From assembly GCA_902774845.1 (NCBI GenBank), contig CACYJU010000007.1, forward strand, positions 1 through 64,000: a stretch of 64,000 nucleotides of DNA, given 5' to 3'. This stretch comes from an uncultured Bacteroidota bacterium (GTDB taxonomy: Bacteria > Bacteroidota > Bacteroidia > Bacteroidales > P3). Positions within the stretch are counted from its first letter, which is position 1. Every line of letters begins with the position of its first letter. A program made the translations under genes and the position numbers. Positions 7,926-15,426 of the stretch are shown here, one piece after another. The notes under the pieces are model-generated. The model was given only the letters and a program-made list of their open reading frames with translations, ran no database searches and was not told the origin of the DNA.

Positions 7926-8578
7926 TGGTATTTGTATTGTACATTTCCGAGCATTGGGACAAAACGGCAGTTGCCAAAATGTTCGATGAGGGGCTCTTCG
8001 CCTTGACGTTTTGTGACACGAAGCATCTCCTGTTGCTCGTTGCCGACCGGAATCACCATTATGCCGTCGGGTTTGAGCTGATCCATCAATGGTTGCGGTA
8101 TGTAGGGGGCGCCGCAGGTGATAATGACGCGGTCGAAAGGTGCATAGTCGACCTCGGTAAGTCCCTTATAGCCGTCACCAAGGAAACATTTGGCGGTGTA
8201 GCGGAGAGACCAGAGCAGACTTTTGGTTTTATCAAAAAGACCCTTCTGGCGCTCTATGGTGAAGACCTTGGCTCCAAGTTCACATAAGATAGAGGTCTGA
8301 TACCCACTACCCGTTCCTATCTCAAGCACCTTCATACCAGGCTTAACGCCCAGCAGCTGAGTTTGAAAGGCTACGGTAGACGGTTGTGAGATTGTCTGGT
8401 CGCAAAGAATGGGAAGAGCTTGGTCGTCATAGGCATGTTCAACGAGAGCAGAATCCATAAACCAATGGCGCGGCACTTTCTCCATAACCGAGAGGACCGA
8501 CTCATCGGTGATACCCTTAGCCCGTAGATTACGGCACATCTGTAAACGTTGGCCTTGCTGTTTGTAGGAGTCTTGCAT
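7922..8578 (-). CDS. pcm: Protein-L-isoaspartate O-methyltransferase
   Basis: This 218-residue SAM-dependent enzyme contains VPRHWFMDSALVEHAYDDQALPI and QTISQPSTVAFQTQLL, the substrate loop of Pcm, followed by the SAM motif VLEIGTGSGYQTSIL. It methylates damaged isoaspartyl residues so that proteins can be repaired. Length and motif order are normal. It precedes gldD with a 4-nt overlap and follows the HAD hydrolase gene by 46 nt; function and neighbour do not obviously connect. Confidence 0.92.
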   Translation of the reverse strand: MQDSYKQQGQRLQMCRNLRAKGITDESVLSVMEKVPRHWFMDSALVEHAYDDQALPILCDQTISQPSTVAFQTQLLGVKPGMKVLEIGTGSGYQTSILCELGAKVFTIERQKGLFDKTKSLLWSLRYTAKCFLGDGYKGLTEVDYAPFDRVIITCGAPYIPQPLMDQLKPDGIMVIPVGNEQQEMLRVTKRQGEEPLIEHFGNCRFVPMLGNVQYKYQ

Positions 8579-8624
8579 CTGTGTTGAAAGGTTAAATAGT
8601 TTATTGGATAAAATAGAGAGATGT

Positions 8625-9242
8625 CTATAATAGATTGAAGTTCAGGTCACATATATCTTCGCCAGGAACCAGCCAATGGGCTTGTAGACCGACGGAGGCG
8701 GCCCCTTCACAATGAGCCTTACAATCGTCCACAACCAATGTCTCAGATGGCATGAGGTGGTGCTTGTCGACTATATGCTGGAAGACAGACGGGCTTGGTT
8801 TTCTATCGTGCAGGTCACAGCTAAAAAAGACCTCATCGAAACAATCATTCAAGATATCAAATCCCGCACTTTGTTTCATGTATTCCTTGAAATATGCTGC
8901 GTTGGTTTCATCGCTGTTGCTCAGCAAGAAGATTTTATATCTATCTTTCAGGCGTTGAAGCAGTTCTATATGTCTATGCGGAAAGTCGACAATGATAGTG
9001 TTCCACGCATCTAGGATCTGGGAGTCGGATAGCGGGCAATCAAGGATCACGCGGACTTGGCTTATGAAATCAACTGTTGAAACCAATCCCGCCTCATACC
9101 TTTTGGTCAACCCCTCATCGCGAAGTGTCTGGTAAGGTTTTTCGACAGTAACGCCATAGTCGTGGAAGCGACGGTTCATCAACTCGATATCCAGAGTGAT
9201 GATAGGGCCACAAAGATCGAATATGATGTTATTTATTTTCAT
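8625..9242 (-). CDS. HAD-superfamily (subfamily IA) hydrolase
   Basis: Starting from ATG at 9242, which gives MKINNIIFDLCGPII, the protein has 205 residues. A TTG 30 nt upstream is open but unlikely. Motif I keeps the nucleophile Asp, but the usual second Asp of DxD is Cys, as in the YihX-like branch where this site is Gly. Motif II is FLLSNSDETN, motif III RKPSPSVF and motif IV TLVVDDCKAHCEGA. It is probably a sugar-phosphate or similar small-molecule phosphatase; the substrate is unknown. Its start overlaps the thiL stop by 14 nt, so the two are likely co-translated. Confidence 0.82.
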   Translation of the reverse strand: MKINNIIFDLCGPIITLDIELMNRRFHDYGVTVEKPYQTLRDEGLTKRYEAGLVSTVDFISQVRVILDCPLSDSQILDAWNTIIVDFPHRHIELLQRLKDRYKIFLLSNSDETNAAYFKEYMKQSAGFDILNDCFDEVFFSCDLHDRKPSPSVFQHIVDKHHLMPSETLVVDDCKAHCEGAASVGLQAHWLVPGEDICDLNFNLL

Positions 9243-10296
9243 TACTGTCGGAAGGCCATCCCTGAGCGACAAGTTTGATGGCCGTGTTCTGAGGAGTCAC
9301 AAGTTTAGCACCAGAGGCCTGATCGGTTATATGACCTATAACGTGAACGCCTTCAATGGTTTTTACTTTCTCGTAGTCGTTCTGCGAAATGGTGAAGAGC
9401 AGTTCATAATCCTCACCACCGTTGAGGGCGTTGCTGACGGGAAGCATATTGTTGCTCATCTCGCTACATACACGAGTGGTCTGATAATCAATAGGAATGC
9501 GGTCCTCATAGACCTCACAACCGCAGGAAGACTCTTTACAGATATGCAACAATTCGCTTGCCAATCCGTCGCTGACATCTATCATGCTTGTCGGCACAAT
9601 CTCCTTTTTACGAAGTTCGGCAATGATGTCAAAACGAGGTTCAGGTTTAAGGAAGCGTTCCAGGACATAATCGTATCCATCGAGGTCGGGTTGGAATGAG
9701 GGGTCGGCCTGATAGGTCACCTTCTCACGCTCCAGAACCAAAAGTCCGGAATAGGCGCTACCCAAATCACCACTACAACAAATAAGGTCATACTGTTTGG
9801 CGCCACTGCGGTAGACGACTTTGTCCTCATCAGCAGTTCCGACGGCGGTAACCGTTATCACCAACCCGCTAAGGCTTGTGGTGGTGTCCCCACCCACGAG
9901 GTCGACATCATAGCGTTCGCAGCAGCGGTAGATGCCCTCATAGAGTTCCTCGATGGCCTCAACAGAGTAGCGGTTGCTCACCGCCATACTCACCAGGACC
10001 TGCAGGGGAACACCATTCATGGCGGCAATATTACTCAGCGAACGTGCTACAGCCTTGTACCCAAGGTGTTTGAGGGGTGTGTACATCATGTCGAACTGAA
10101 CACCCTCGCTCATAGTATTGGTCGACACCAAGACCTTCTGCTTGCCCGTACCAATCACCGCACAGTCATCACCAATACCCTTCACGGTACTTTTATTGTT
10201 GGGTTTGAACCGTTCAGCGATGCGATTGATCAACGCAAACTCACCCAAAGAAGAAAGTTCGGTCCGGTTCTCCCCGGCATATTCCAACTGCTCCAT
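9229..10296 (-). CDS. thiL: Thiamine-monophosphate kinase
   Basis: From ATG at 10296 (MEQLEYAGENRTELSSLGEFALINRI) the protein has 355 residues, typical of ThiL; an open upstream stretch encodes a hydrophobic string that does not belong to the family. GIGDDCAVIG, DMMYTPLKHLGYKAVARSLSNIAAMNG and VGGDTTTSLSG are the Mg-ATP and substrate motifs. It phosphorylates thiamine phosphate to the diphosphate cofactor, which PFOR, IorA and related enzymes in this window need. The gene heads a four-gene run with the HAD hydrolase, pcm and gldD. Confidence 0.93.
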   Translation of the reverse strand: MEQLEYAGENRTELSSLGEFALINRIAERFKPNNKSTVKGIGDDCAVIGTGKQKVLVSTNTMSEGVQFDMMYTPLKHLGYKAVARSLSNIAAMNGVPLQVLVSMAVSNRYSVEAIEELYEGIYRCCERYDVDLVGGDTTTSLSGLVITVTAVGTADEDKVVYRSGAKQYDLICCSGDLGSAYSGLLVLEREKVTYQADPSFQPDLDGYDYVLERFLKPEPRFDIIAELRKKEIVPTSMIDVSDGLASELLHICKESSCGCEVYEDRIPIDYQTTRVCSEMSNNMLPVSNALNGGEDYELLFTISQNDYEKVKTIEGVHVIGHITDQASGAKLVTPQNTAIKLVAQGWPSDSNENK

Positions 10297-10535
10297 CGTA
10301 TAGTAATTATAAATTAAGATGTATATAAACGGAAAGATGATTAAATTATTTTTGGCAGGTTGCACAATTTCAAAGATTACGCAAAGAAAATGGATGCCGA
10401 GCAAAGATTTTGCATTATTTTCAGCACCTACACTATGGTATAAGGGAGAAATTTGGATTTTTTTCGTCCCTGCATAGGGATTTTAACACCTAAATACGGT
10501 TTTTGGATACCATTTTATTGCTTTTTCGTCACATT

Positions 10536-10570
10536 TTTGTGGTATAAAGCATTTCGAGGGAGTACTTTTG
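10536..10570 (+). promoter_or_regulatory. Promoter of the acyl-CoA ligase gene
   Basis: TACTTTTG at 10563-10570 is a strong -7 element, and TTTG at 10536-10539 stands 23 bp upstream, a little wider than usual. It serves the ATG at 10614. The divergent gap 10297-10613 has no gene. Confidence 0.5.
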
Positions 10571-10613
10571 CAAAAAATTTCGAAACAAGGAAACCTTAAA
10601 ACACACAATTAAT

Positions 10614-12275
10614 ATGTATACTGAATTTGATCACTATTTTGTAAGACTGCAAAACTCAATCAACAAACACTGGGACAGCGACGCACTGTGTGACTACCGC
10701 GGCAAGTCGATGACTTTCGGACAGATGGCGACAAGCATAGCCCAGATACATACCTTTTTCGAGACCGCCGGAATAAAAAAAGAAGACCACATAGCCCTGT
10801 GCGCGAAGAACTGTGCAAGCTGGGCCTTGTCGTTCATATCGGTGGCAAGCTACGAGACAGTTGTGGTGCCCATACTGGTCGATTTCAAGCCAGACAGCAT
10901 CCAAAAGCTGGTCACCCACTCTGACTCGATAATGCTCATGACAGACAATGACACCTGGAAAAAGCTGGACATCAACGCAATGCCAGGATTGAAGGCAGTC
11001 ATCAACATAGAAAACACGGAACTGCTGTACTGCAATGACGAAGCAATAAAGACAGCGCACGACAACCTGGTGGAGAACTTCAAGGCGAAATACCCCGAAG
11101 GGTTAAAGAAGGAGGATGTGAAGGCGCTGCTTCCGACGGACAACATGGACAAGCTGTCAGTGATAAACTACACCTCAGGCTCGACGGGAGACCCAAAGGG
11201 CGTGATGCTTACGCACAGATCGCTGAGCGCCGGAATCGACTACGGCCACAGACATATTCCTGTATATCCCGGAGACCACATGGTGAGCATGCTACCGATG
11301 GCACACATCTACGGGTTGGCGTTTGAATTCCTATACCCCCTATCAGGCGGAGCGACAATACATTATCTCGGCAAGAGCCCCTCACCCACCCTGCTGTTGC
11401 AGGCAATGAAAGACGTAAGGCCGTACCTTATCTGCACGGTGCCGCTGGTGATGGAGAAGATATACAAAGCCTCGCTGAAGCCAGTGCTGAGCAAGCCCGT
11501 GATGAAGGTGTTGACAAAGATACCGGGACTCAACATGATAATATTCAACAAAGTGAGAGAGAAACTGGACGGAGCATTCGGAGGAAGAGTGAGAGAGTAT
11601 GTGATGGGAGGAGCGCCGCTGAACCCAGAAGTGGAAGACTGCTTCAGGAAGATAAAGCTGCACTACACAGTGGGTTACGGCATGACGGAGGCGTCGCCGC
11701 TGCTTGCCTACGCCAGCTGGAAGACCTATGCCAAGAGATCGTGCGGACGGTCGGTGGACTGCGGAGACGCGAGAATAGATTCAGCCGACCCGACCAAGAT
11801 AGTGGGAGAAATACAGGCAATCGGCCCCAACATCTGCATAGGATACTACAAGAACGAGAAAGCCACGAAAGAGCTGTTTACTGAAGACAGATACATCCAC
11901 ACCGGCGACTTGGGCCTGATTGACAAAGACGGCAATATCTTTATCAAAGGGCGCAGCAAGAACATGATACTTTCGGCAAACGGCCAGAATATATATCCCG
12001 AAGAGGTAGAAGCCGTGGTGAACAATCAGGAGTATGTAGCAGAATCGGTGGTTGTGGACCGCGACACGAAGCTTGTGGCATTGGTTTACCTGAATCCAGA
12101 TGCGATGAAGAGAGACGGAATCGGATACGAGCAAATAGAGACGGTGAGAAACAACATATTGAACGGTGCCAACGAGTCGTTGCCCGTGTACAGCAAGATA
12201 GCCAAAGTGGAGTTGCGCGACGAGCCTTTTGAGAAGACACCGAAGATGAGCATCAAGCGATTCCTGTACAGTTAA
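10614..12275 (+). CDS. AMP-dependent long-chain acyl-CoA synthetase
   Basis: The 553-residue protein is an ANL-superfamily ligase. It has the phosphate loop NYTSGSTGDPKGVMLTHRSL at about residue 185, an adenine-binding GGAPLNPEVEDCF and YGMTEASPL, the hinge YIHTGDLGLID and the C-terminal lysine region EKTPKMSIKRFLY. It activates a fatty or related acid to acyl-CoA via acyl-adenylate. The family resembles FadD but has no membrane anchor. It is a single-gene unit with its own promoter and terminator. The substrate chain length cannot be told; a role in feeding the pigment pathway is possible but not indicated by context. Confidence 0.85.
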   Translation: MYTEFDHYFVRLQNSINKHWDSDALCDYRGKSMTFGQMATSIAQIHTFFETAGIKKEDHIALCAKNCASWALSFISVASYETVVVPILVDFKPDSIQKLVTHSDSIMLMTDNDTWKKLDINAMPGLKAVINIENTELLYCNDEAIKTAHDNLVENFKAKYPEGLKKEDVKALLPTDNMDKLSVINYTSGSTGDPKGVMLTHRSLSAGIDYGHRHIPVYPGDHMVSMLPMAHIYGLAFEFLYPLSGGATIHYLGKSPSPTLLLQAMKDVRPYLICTVPLVMEKIYKASLKPVLSKPVMKVLTKIPGLNMIIFNKVREKLDGAFGGRVREYVMGGAPLNPEVEDCFRKIKLHYTVGYGMTEASPLLAYASWKTYAKRSCGRSVDCGDARIDSADPTKIVGEIQAIGPNICIGYYKNEKATKELFTEDRYIHTGDLGLIDKDGNIFIKGRSKNMILSANGQNIYPEEVEAVVNNQEYVAESVVVDRDTKLVALVYLNPDAMKRDGIGYEQIETVRNNILNGANESLPVYSKIAKVELRDEPFEKTPKMSIKRFLYS

Positions 12276-12320
12276 TCAAGATCAATAGTCCCTATTGATA
12301 AACGCGTGTGTTTCAAGGAG

Positions 12321-12350
12321 CCCGTATCCCGAAAGGGGGTACGGGTTTTC
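12321..12350 (+). terminator. Terminator of the acyl-CoA ligase gene
   Basis: CCCGTATCCC-GAAA-GGGGGTACGGG followed by TTTTC forms a strong GNRA-looped hairpin 45 nt after the stop codon. Confidence 0.75.
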
Positions 12351-12382
12351 CGATTATGGGAGAGGTGTCGGGAGGGGGTATC

Positions 12383-12413
12383 GAAGGATTCAGAAGATTC
12401 GGAGAATTCTGAG
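12383..12413 (+). repeat. Short tandem array (9-mer, drifting)
   Basis: Three drifting copies of GATTCRGA/GAATTCTGA follow one another in the birA leader region. It is one of many such arrays in this window. Confidence 0.45.
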
Positions 12414-12444
12414 ACATTAATCAGAGGGATTTCCTTAAAATGAG

Positions 12445-12452
12445 TACTTTTG
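12445..12452 (+). promoter_or_regulatory. -7 element of birA promoter
   Basis: TACTTTTG matches the -7 box; no good -33 TTTG is found at the right distance. A start near 12459 supports the birA ATG at 12528 over the in-frame TTG at 12450, which overlaps the box itself. Confidence 0.45.
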
Positions 12453-12527
12453 TATGCAGCCAAGGATTTATGCCAACAGAGGGAAACGAATAGTAATCAA
12501 CACAATAGCGTACGAGCTGACAGACTT

Positions 12528-13271
12528 ATGAAGATAATAGAATTCGAAGAACTGGAGTCAACCAACGGATACTGCGGAGGCTTGGACCTAGGGAGCGTGG
12601 AGGATTTCACCACCGTGTGGGCGCACAGACAGACAGCCGGACGAGGGCAACGAGGGAACCGATGGGAGAGCGAAGGGGCGAAGAACCTGACGTTCAGCGT
12701 GGTGTTGCACCCAGTGTTTCTGCCGGCGAGGCGTCAGTATGAGTTGACGAAGGCGCTAGCGCTCGGAGTGAGCGACTGGGTAATGGACGAAGCCGACAGC
12801 AAGCGAGTGGAGATAAAATGGCCCAACGACATTTATGCCGAAGGGAAGAAGATATGCGGCATACTGGTAGAGAACAAGATAGGGGAACGGTACGAGACAG
12901 CGGTGTGCGGAATAGGAGTGAACATAAACCAGACAGAGTTTGGAGAAGGAGCACCCAACGCCACATCGTTGCAACTGCTGACGGGAAGAGAGTATGAGCT
13001 GAGAGGGATGCTGGAGAGGCTGCTGGAGAGCCTGCGAAAGAGATATGAGCAGTTGGCGAAGACAGGACATCAGGCAGAGGGAAACCCTATCGACGAAGAA
13101 TATATGAAGAGGATGATGTATCTAGGAGAAGAAAGCAAGTATGTCTATCGAGGAGAAACAATCAGTGCGACAATCACAGGAGTGTCGCAGTGGGGACACC
13201 TGCAGCTGACGACAAACGACGGGAGGAAAATAGAGTGTGAGATTAAGGAGATAGTGTTTAGCCGACAGTAG
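12528..13271 (+). CDS. birA: Biotin--[acetyl-CoA-carboxylase] ligase
   Basis: From ATG at 12528 (MKIIEFEELESTNGYC) the enzyme has 247 residues and no N-terminal helix-turn-helix, so it is a monofunctional ligase rather than a repressor. The biotin-binding loop is TAGRGQRGNRWES (GRGRRG type), and KWPNDIYAEGKKICGILVEN carries the catalytic lysine region. It attaches biotin to carboxylase carrier proteins. Its stop codon directly abuts the stop of the converging sulfoxide-reductase gene (13271/13272) with no spacer. Confidence 0.92.
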   Translation: MKIIEFEELESTNGYCGGLDLGSVEDFTTVWAHRQTAGRGQRGNRWESEGAKNLTFSVVLHPVFLPARRQYELTKALALGVSDWVMDEADSKRVEIKWPNDIYAEGKKICGILVENKIGERYETAVCGIGVNINQTEFGEGAPNATSLQLLTGREYELRGMLERLLESLRKRYEQLAKTGHQAEGNPIDEEYMKRMMYLGEESKYVYRGETISATITGVSQWGHLQLTTNDGRKIECEIKEIVFSRQ

Positions 13272-14276
13272 TCAACGGCTGTTTTTCACCTCGTTGATGA
13301 GGTCGAGCGGAATGTGGCAGTAGCCGTCGGGGTGTTTATGAAGGTAATCCTGATGGTATTCTTCGGCGAGGTAGAAGGCGGTGAGAGGGGTGACTTCGAC
13401 GACAAGGGGGTCGGAGTAGTTATTGGCGAGTTTTTTTAAGGAATGGCGAATGACTGGGAGGTCGTCGGGGTCGGAGAAGTAGATGCCCGTGCGGTAGCGA
13501 GTGCCGATGTCGTGAGCCTGACGGTTGAGGGATGTGGGGTCGATGGTTTTGAAGAACATCTCGAGGAGCTTGGATAGAGGCAAGACAGAAGCGTCGTAGC
13601 GGACGTGGACGGTTTCGGCGTAGCCGGTGGAGTCGGTATAGACCTGCTCGTAGGTGGGGTTTTCGATGTTTCCGTTGGCGTAGCCGGCTTCGGCCTTAAG
13701 CACACCCTGGAGAAGCGAGAGGTAATGCTGAGTGCCCCAGAAGCAGCCGCCAGCGAGATATATGTCGCGTATAGGCGAATGGAGCGAGGCATAGGCGTTG
13801 GAGAGGATGTCGGCAATCTGCTCGAGGTGGAGACGGTCGGTGTCGTCGAAGGTGCCGAGCTGGTCGCTATCGATGTCGAGGACGGCCCAGATGGATTTTT
13901 TTTCTTGTGTATGTGTTGGTGCGTTAGTGTTGGAGACGAACAGCGGGACGACAATCTCGCTGCGGGATTGGGAGCTGCAGGCGATGTGGCCGGGGAACTG
14001 CTCGACATCGGGCACGACGACGCTACGCTGCTCCTTCCAGGCGGTACCGCAAACACCCTTGCCGAAGGGGATATTGGTGCAAGCCACAGGACCTTGGAAT
14101 GTGGAAAGAATAAGCTCGTCGCCGGCGACACGATAGAAGCCTGTCCACCAGAATCCGAAGGTGTGGTGAAGGAGGGCTGCGGTATTGGAAAGGAGCGATA
14201 CGAGGTCGACTGGCTCAGCGGCGAACTGACGTATCTGCTGAATGAGGAGCTGGTATTTTTCGGTTTTTGTCGACAT
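13272..14276 (-). CDS. Fusion: free-methionine-(R)-sulfoxide reductase (GAF) + MsrA
   Basis: This is a single 334-residue chain. Residues 1-165 form a GAF domain of the fRMsr (MsrC) type. Cys66, Cys76 and Cys100 lie in GPVACTNIPFGKGVCG and GHIACSSQSRSEIVVP, with the same 10- and 24-residue spacing as the three redox cysteines of the E. coli enzyme. Residues 170-334 are MsrA: IYLAGGCFWG with catalytic Cys178, then EAGYANG and DIGTRYRTGIYF. The first half would reduce free methionine R-sulfoxide, the second S-sulfoxides free or in proteins. MsrB is absent here. The fusion suggests one cytosolic enzyme covering both stereoisomers of the free amino acid. Confidence 0.88.
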   Translation of the reverse strand: MSTKTEKYQLLIQQIRQFAAEPVDLVSLLSNTAALLHHTFGFWWTGFYRVAGDELILSTFQGPVACTNIPFGKGVCGTAWKEQRSVVVPDVEQFPGHIACSSQSRSEIVVPLFVSNTNAPTHTQEKKSIWAVLDIDSDQLGTFDDTDRLHLEQIADILSNAYASLHSPIRDIYLAGGCFWGTQHYLSLLQGVLKAEAGYANGNIENPTYEQVYTDSTGYAETVHVRYDASVLPLSKLLEMFFKTIDPTSLNRQAHDIGTRYRTGIYFSDPDDLPVIRHSLKKLANNYSDPLVVEVTPLTAFYLAEEYHQDYLHKHPDGYCHIPLDLINEVKNSR

Positions 14277-14446
14277 AGAAAAAATTTGGTTGGGCGTTTT
14301 TTTTGAATGAGAAAAATGTAACGAAGATAGAGTCCATTTTATTGCAGAGCGGCAATAAGCGACTAATAATTAGTAATTTGCGCCATAGGCCAGAAGAAAA
14401 CTTTTGCATAAGGTGCGAGAAGTGCGGTCACAACGTCATTATGTGT

Positions 14447-14482
14447 GTGTCATTAGGGTGTCATTAGGGAGTCATTAGGGAG
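14447..14482 (+). repeat. Tandem array GTCATTAGGG x3
   Basis: Three near-copies of a 10-11-mer (GTCATTAGGGT/A) lie in the 373-nt divergent gap between the Msr fusion and the glycosyltransferase gene. The remainder of the gap holds only promoter-like AT-rich sequence. Confidence 0.55.
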
Positions 14483-14586
14483 TTACATATAGTCAGATAG
14501 GTAAAGATATTGAAGGTTGCCGATTTGACAAATATGGTCTCAGAAGAAATTTGGGGTCAAGTAGTTGATTTTTGAAGTTTTTTTCG

Positions 14587-14594
14587 TATCTTTG
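14587..14594 (+). promoter_or_regulatory. -7 element for the glycosyltransferase/DPP4 transcript
   Basis: TATCTTTG is a consensus -7 box, 56 nt ahead of the ATG at 14650. A weak GTTG lies about 19 bp upstream as a poor -33. Confidence 0.5.
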
Positions 14595-14649
14595 TCGGTC
14601 GAAATTGGTGTGCACATTTGTTTTATTGTTACACAAAAACCCAATATAA

Positions 14650-15375
14650 ATGTCTAAGTATTTAGTTGTTACGCCGACATATAACGAAAAGGAGAACATC
14701 GAAAGCATCATTCGTAAGGTGTTTTCGTTGCCTATCGGAGCGCATATGCTTATTGTGGAAGACAACTCGCCAGATGGAACAGCCGATATCGTGAAGGGGC
14801 TTATGACGGAGTTTCCAGATAGGCTTTTTATCCTCGAGAGGAAGGGAAAGCTGGGATTGGGGACGGCCTATCTGGCGGGATTCAAGTGGGCGTTGGAGAA
14901 CGGGTACGACTATGTGTGTGAGATGGATGCCGACTTTTCGCACAATCCCGACGACCTGCCGCGTATGTTCGGCGCCTGCGAGGAAGGGAAGGGCGATGTG
15001 ATAATCGGATCGCGATATGTGGACGGGAAGATAAGCGTGGTGAACTGGCCGATGGGAAGGCTGATAATGTCGTACTATGCGTCGGTATACGTGAGGCTGG
15101 TGACGGGGATGAAGGTGTACGACGCGACGGCCGGATTCGTGTGCTACAGCCGGAAGGTGCTGGAGAAGATGAAGTTCGAGAAGGTGAAGTTTGTGGGATA
15201 TGCGTTCCAGATAGAGATGAAGTACACGGTGACGAAGCTGGGATACAAAATCCACGAGATACCGATCGTGTTCACAGACAGGGTGCTGGGCGAGAGCAAG
15301 ATGAGCATGAAAATCTTCAAGGAGGCGTTCTTCGGAGTGTTCTCGCTGAAGTTCAGAAACTGGAGCAACTATTAG
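14650..15375 (+). CDS. Polyprenol-phosphate mannosyltransferase (DPM1-like GT2)
   Basis: This 241-residue GT-A enzyme begins VVTPTYNEKENIESI and has the nucleotide motif LIVEDNSPDGT, the metal motif EMDADFSHNPDDLPRM and GSRYVDG. It transfers a sugar, probably mannose from GDP-mannose, to polyprenyl phosphate on the inner face of the cytoplasmic membrane. It lacks the C-terminal membrane helices of some relatives, as usual for soluble DPM1-type forms. The product may feed periplasmic glycosylation, such as that of the DUF2723 protein at 56108-58309 (inference). The DPP4 gene follows at 51 nt. Confidence 0.87.
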   Translation: MSKYLVVTPTYNEKENIESIIRKVFSLPIGAHMLIVEDNSPDGTADIVKGLMTEFPDRLFILERKGKLGLGTAYLAGFKWALENGYDYVCEMDADFSHNPDDLPRMFGACEEGKGDVIIGSRYVDGKISVVNWPMGRLIMSYYASVYVRLVTGMKVYDATAGFVCYSRKVLEKMKFEKVKFVGYAFQIEMKYTVTKLGYKIHEIPIVFTDRVLGESKMSMKIFKEAFFGVFSLKFRNWSNY

Positions 15376-15426
15376 ATGCATGGACAGGTTAAACCAAATG
15401 TAGATCAAATTTGAAAAAATAAGCTT

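Noticed and set aside
10297-10404. Longer ThiL with a hydrophobic N-terminus
   Set aside because: The extra residues are an AT-rich leader translation; ThiL is cytosolic and begins near MEQLEYAG.
12450-12527. Longer birA from a TTG start
   Set aside because: The TTG overlaps the -7 box, so the codon would precede the transcription start.
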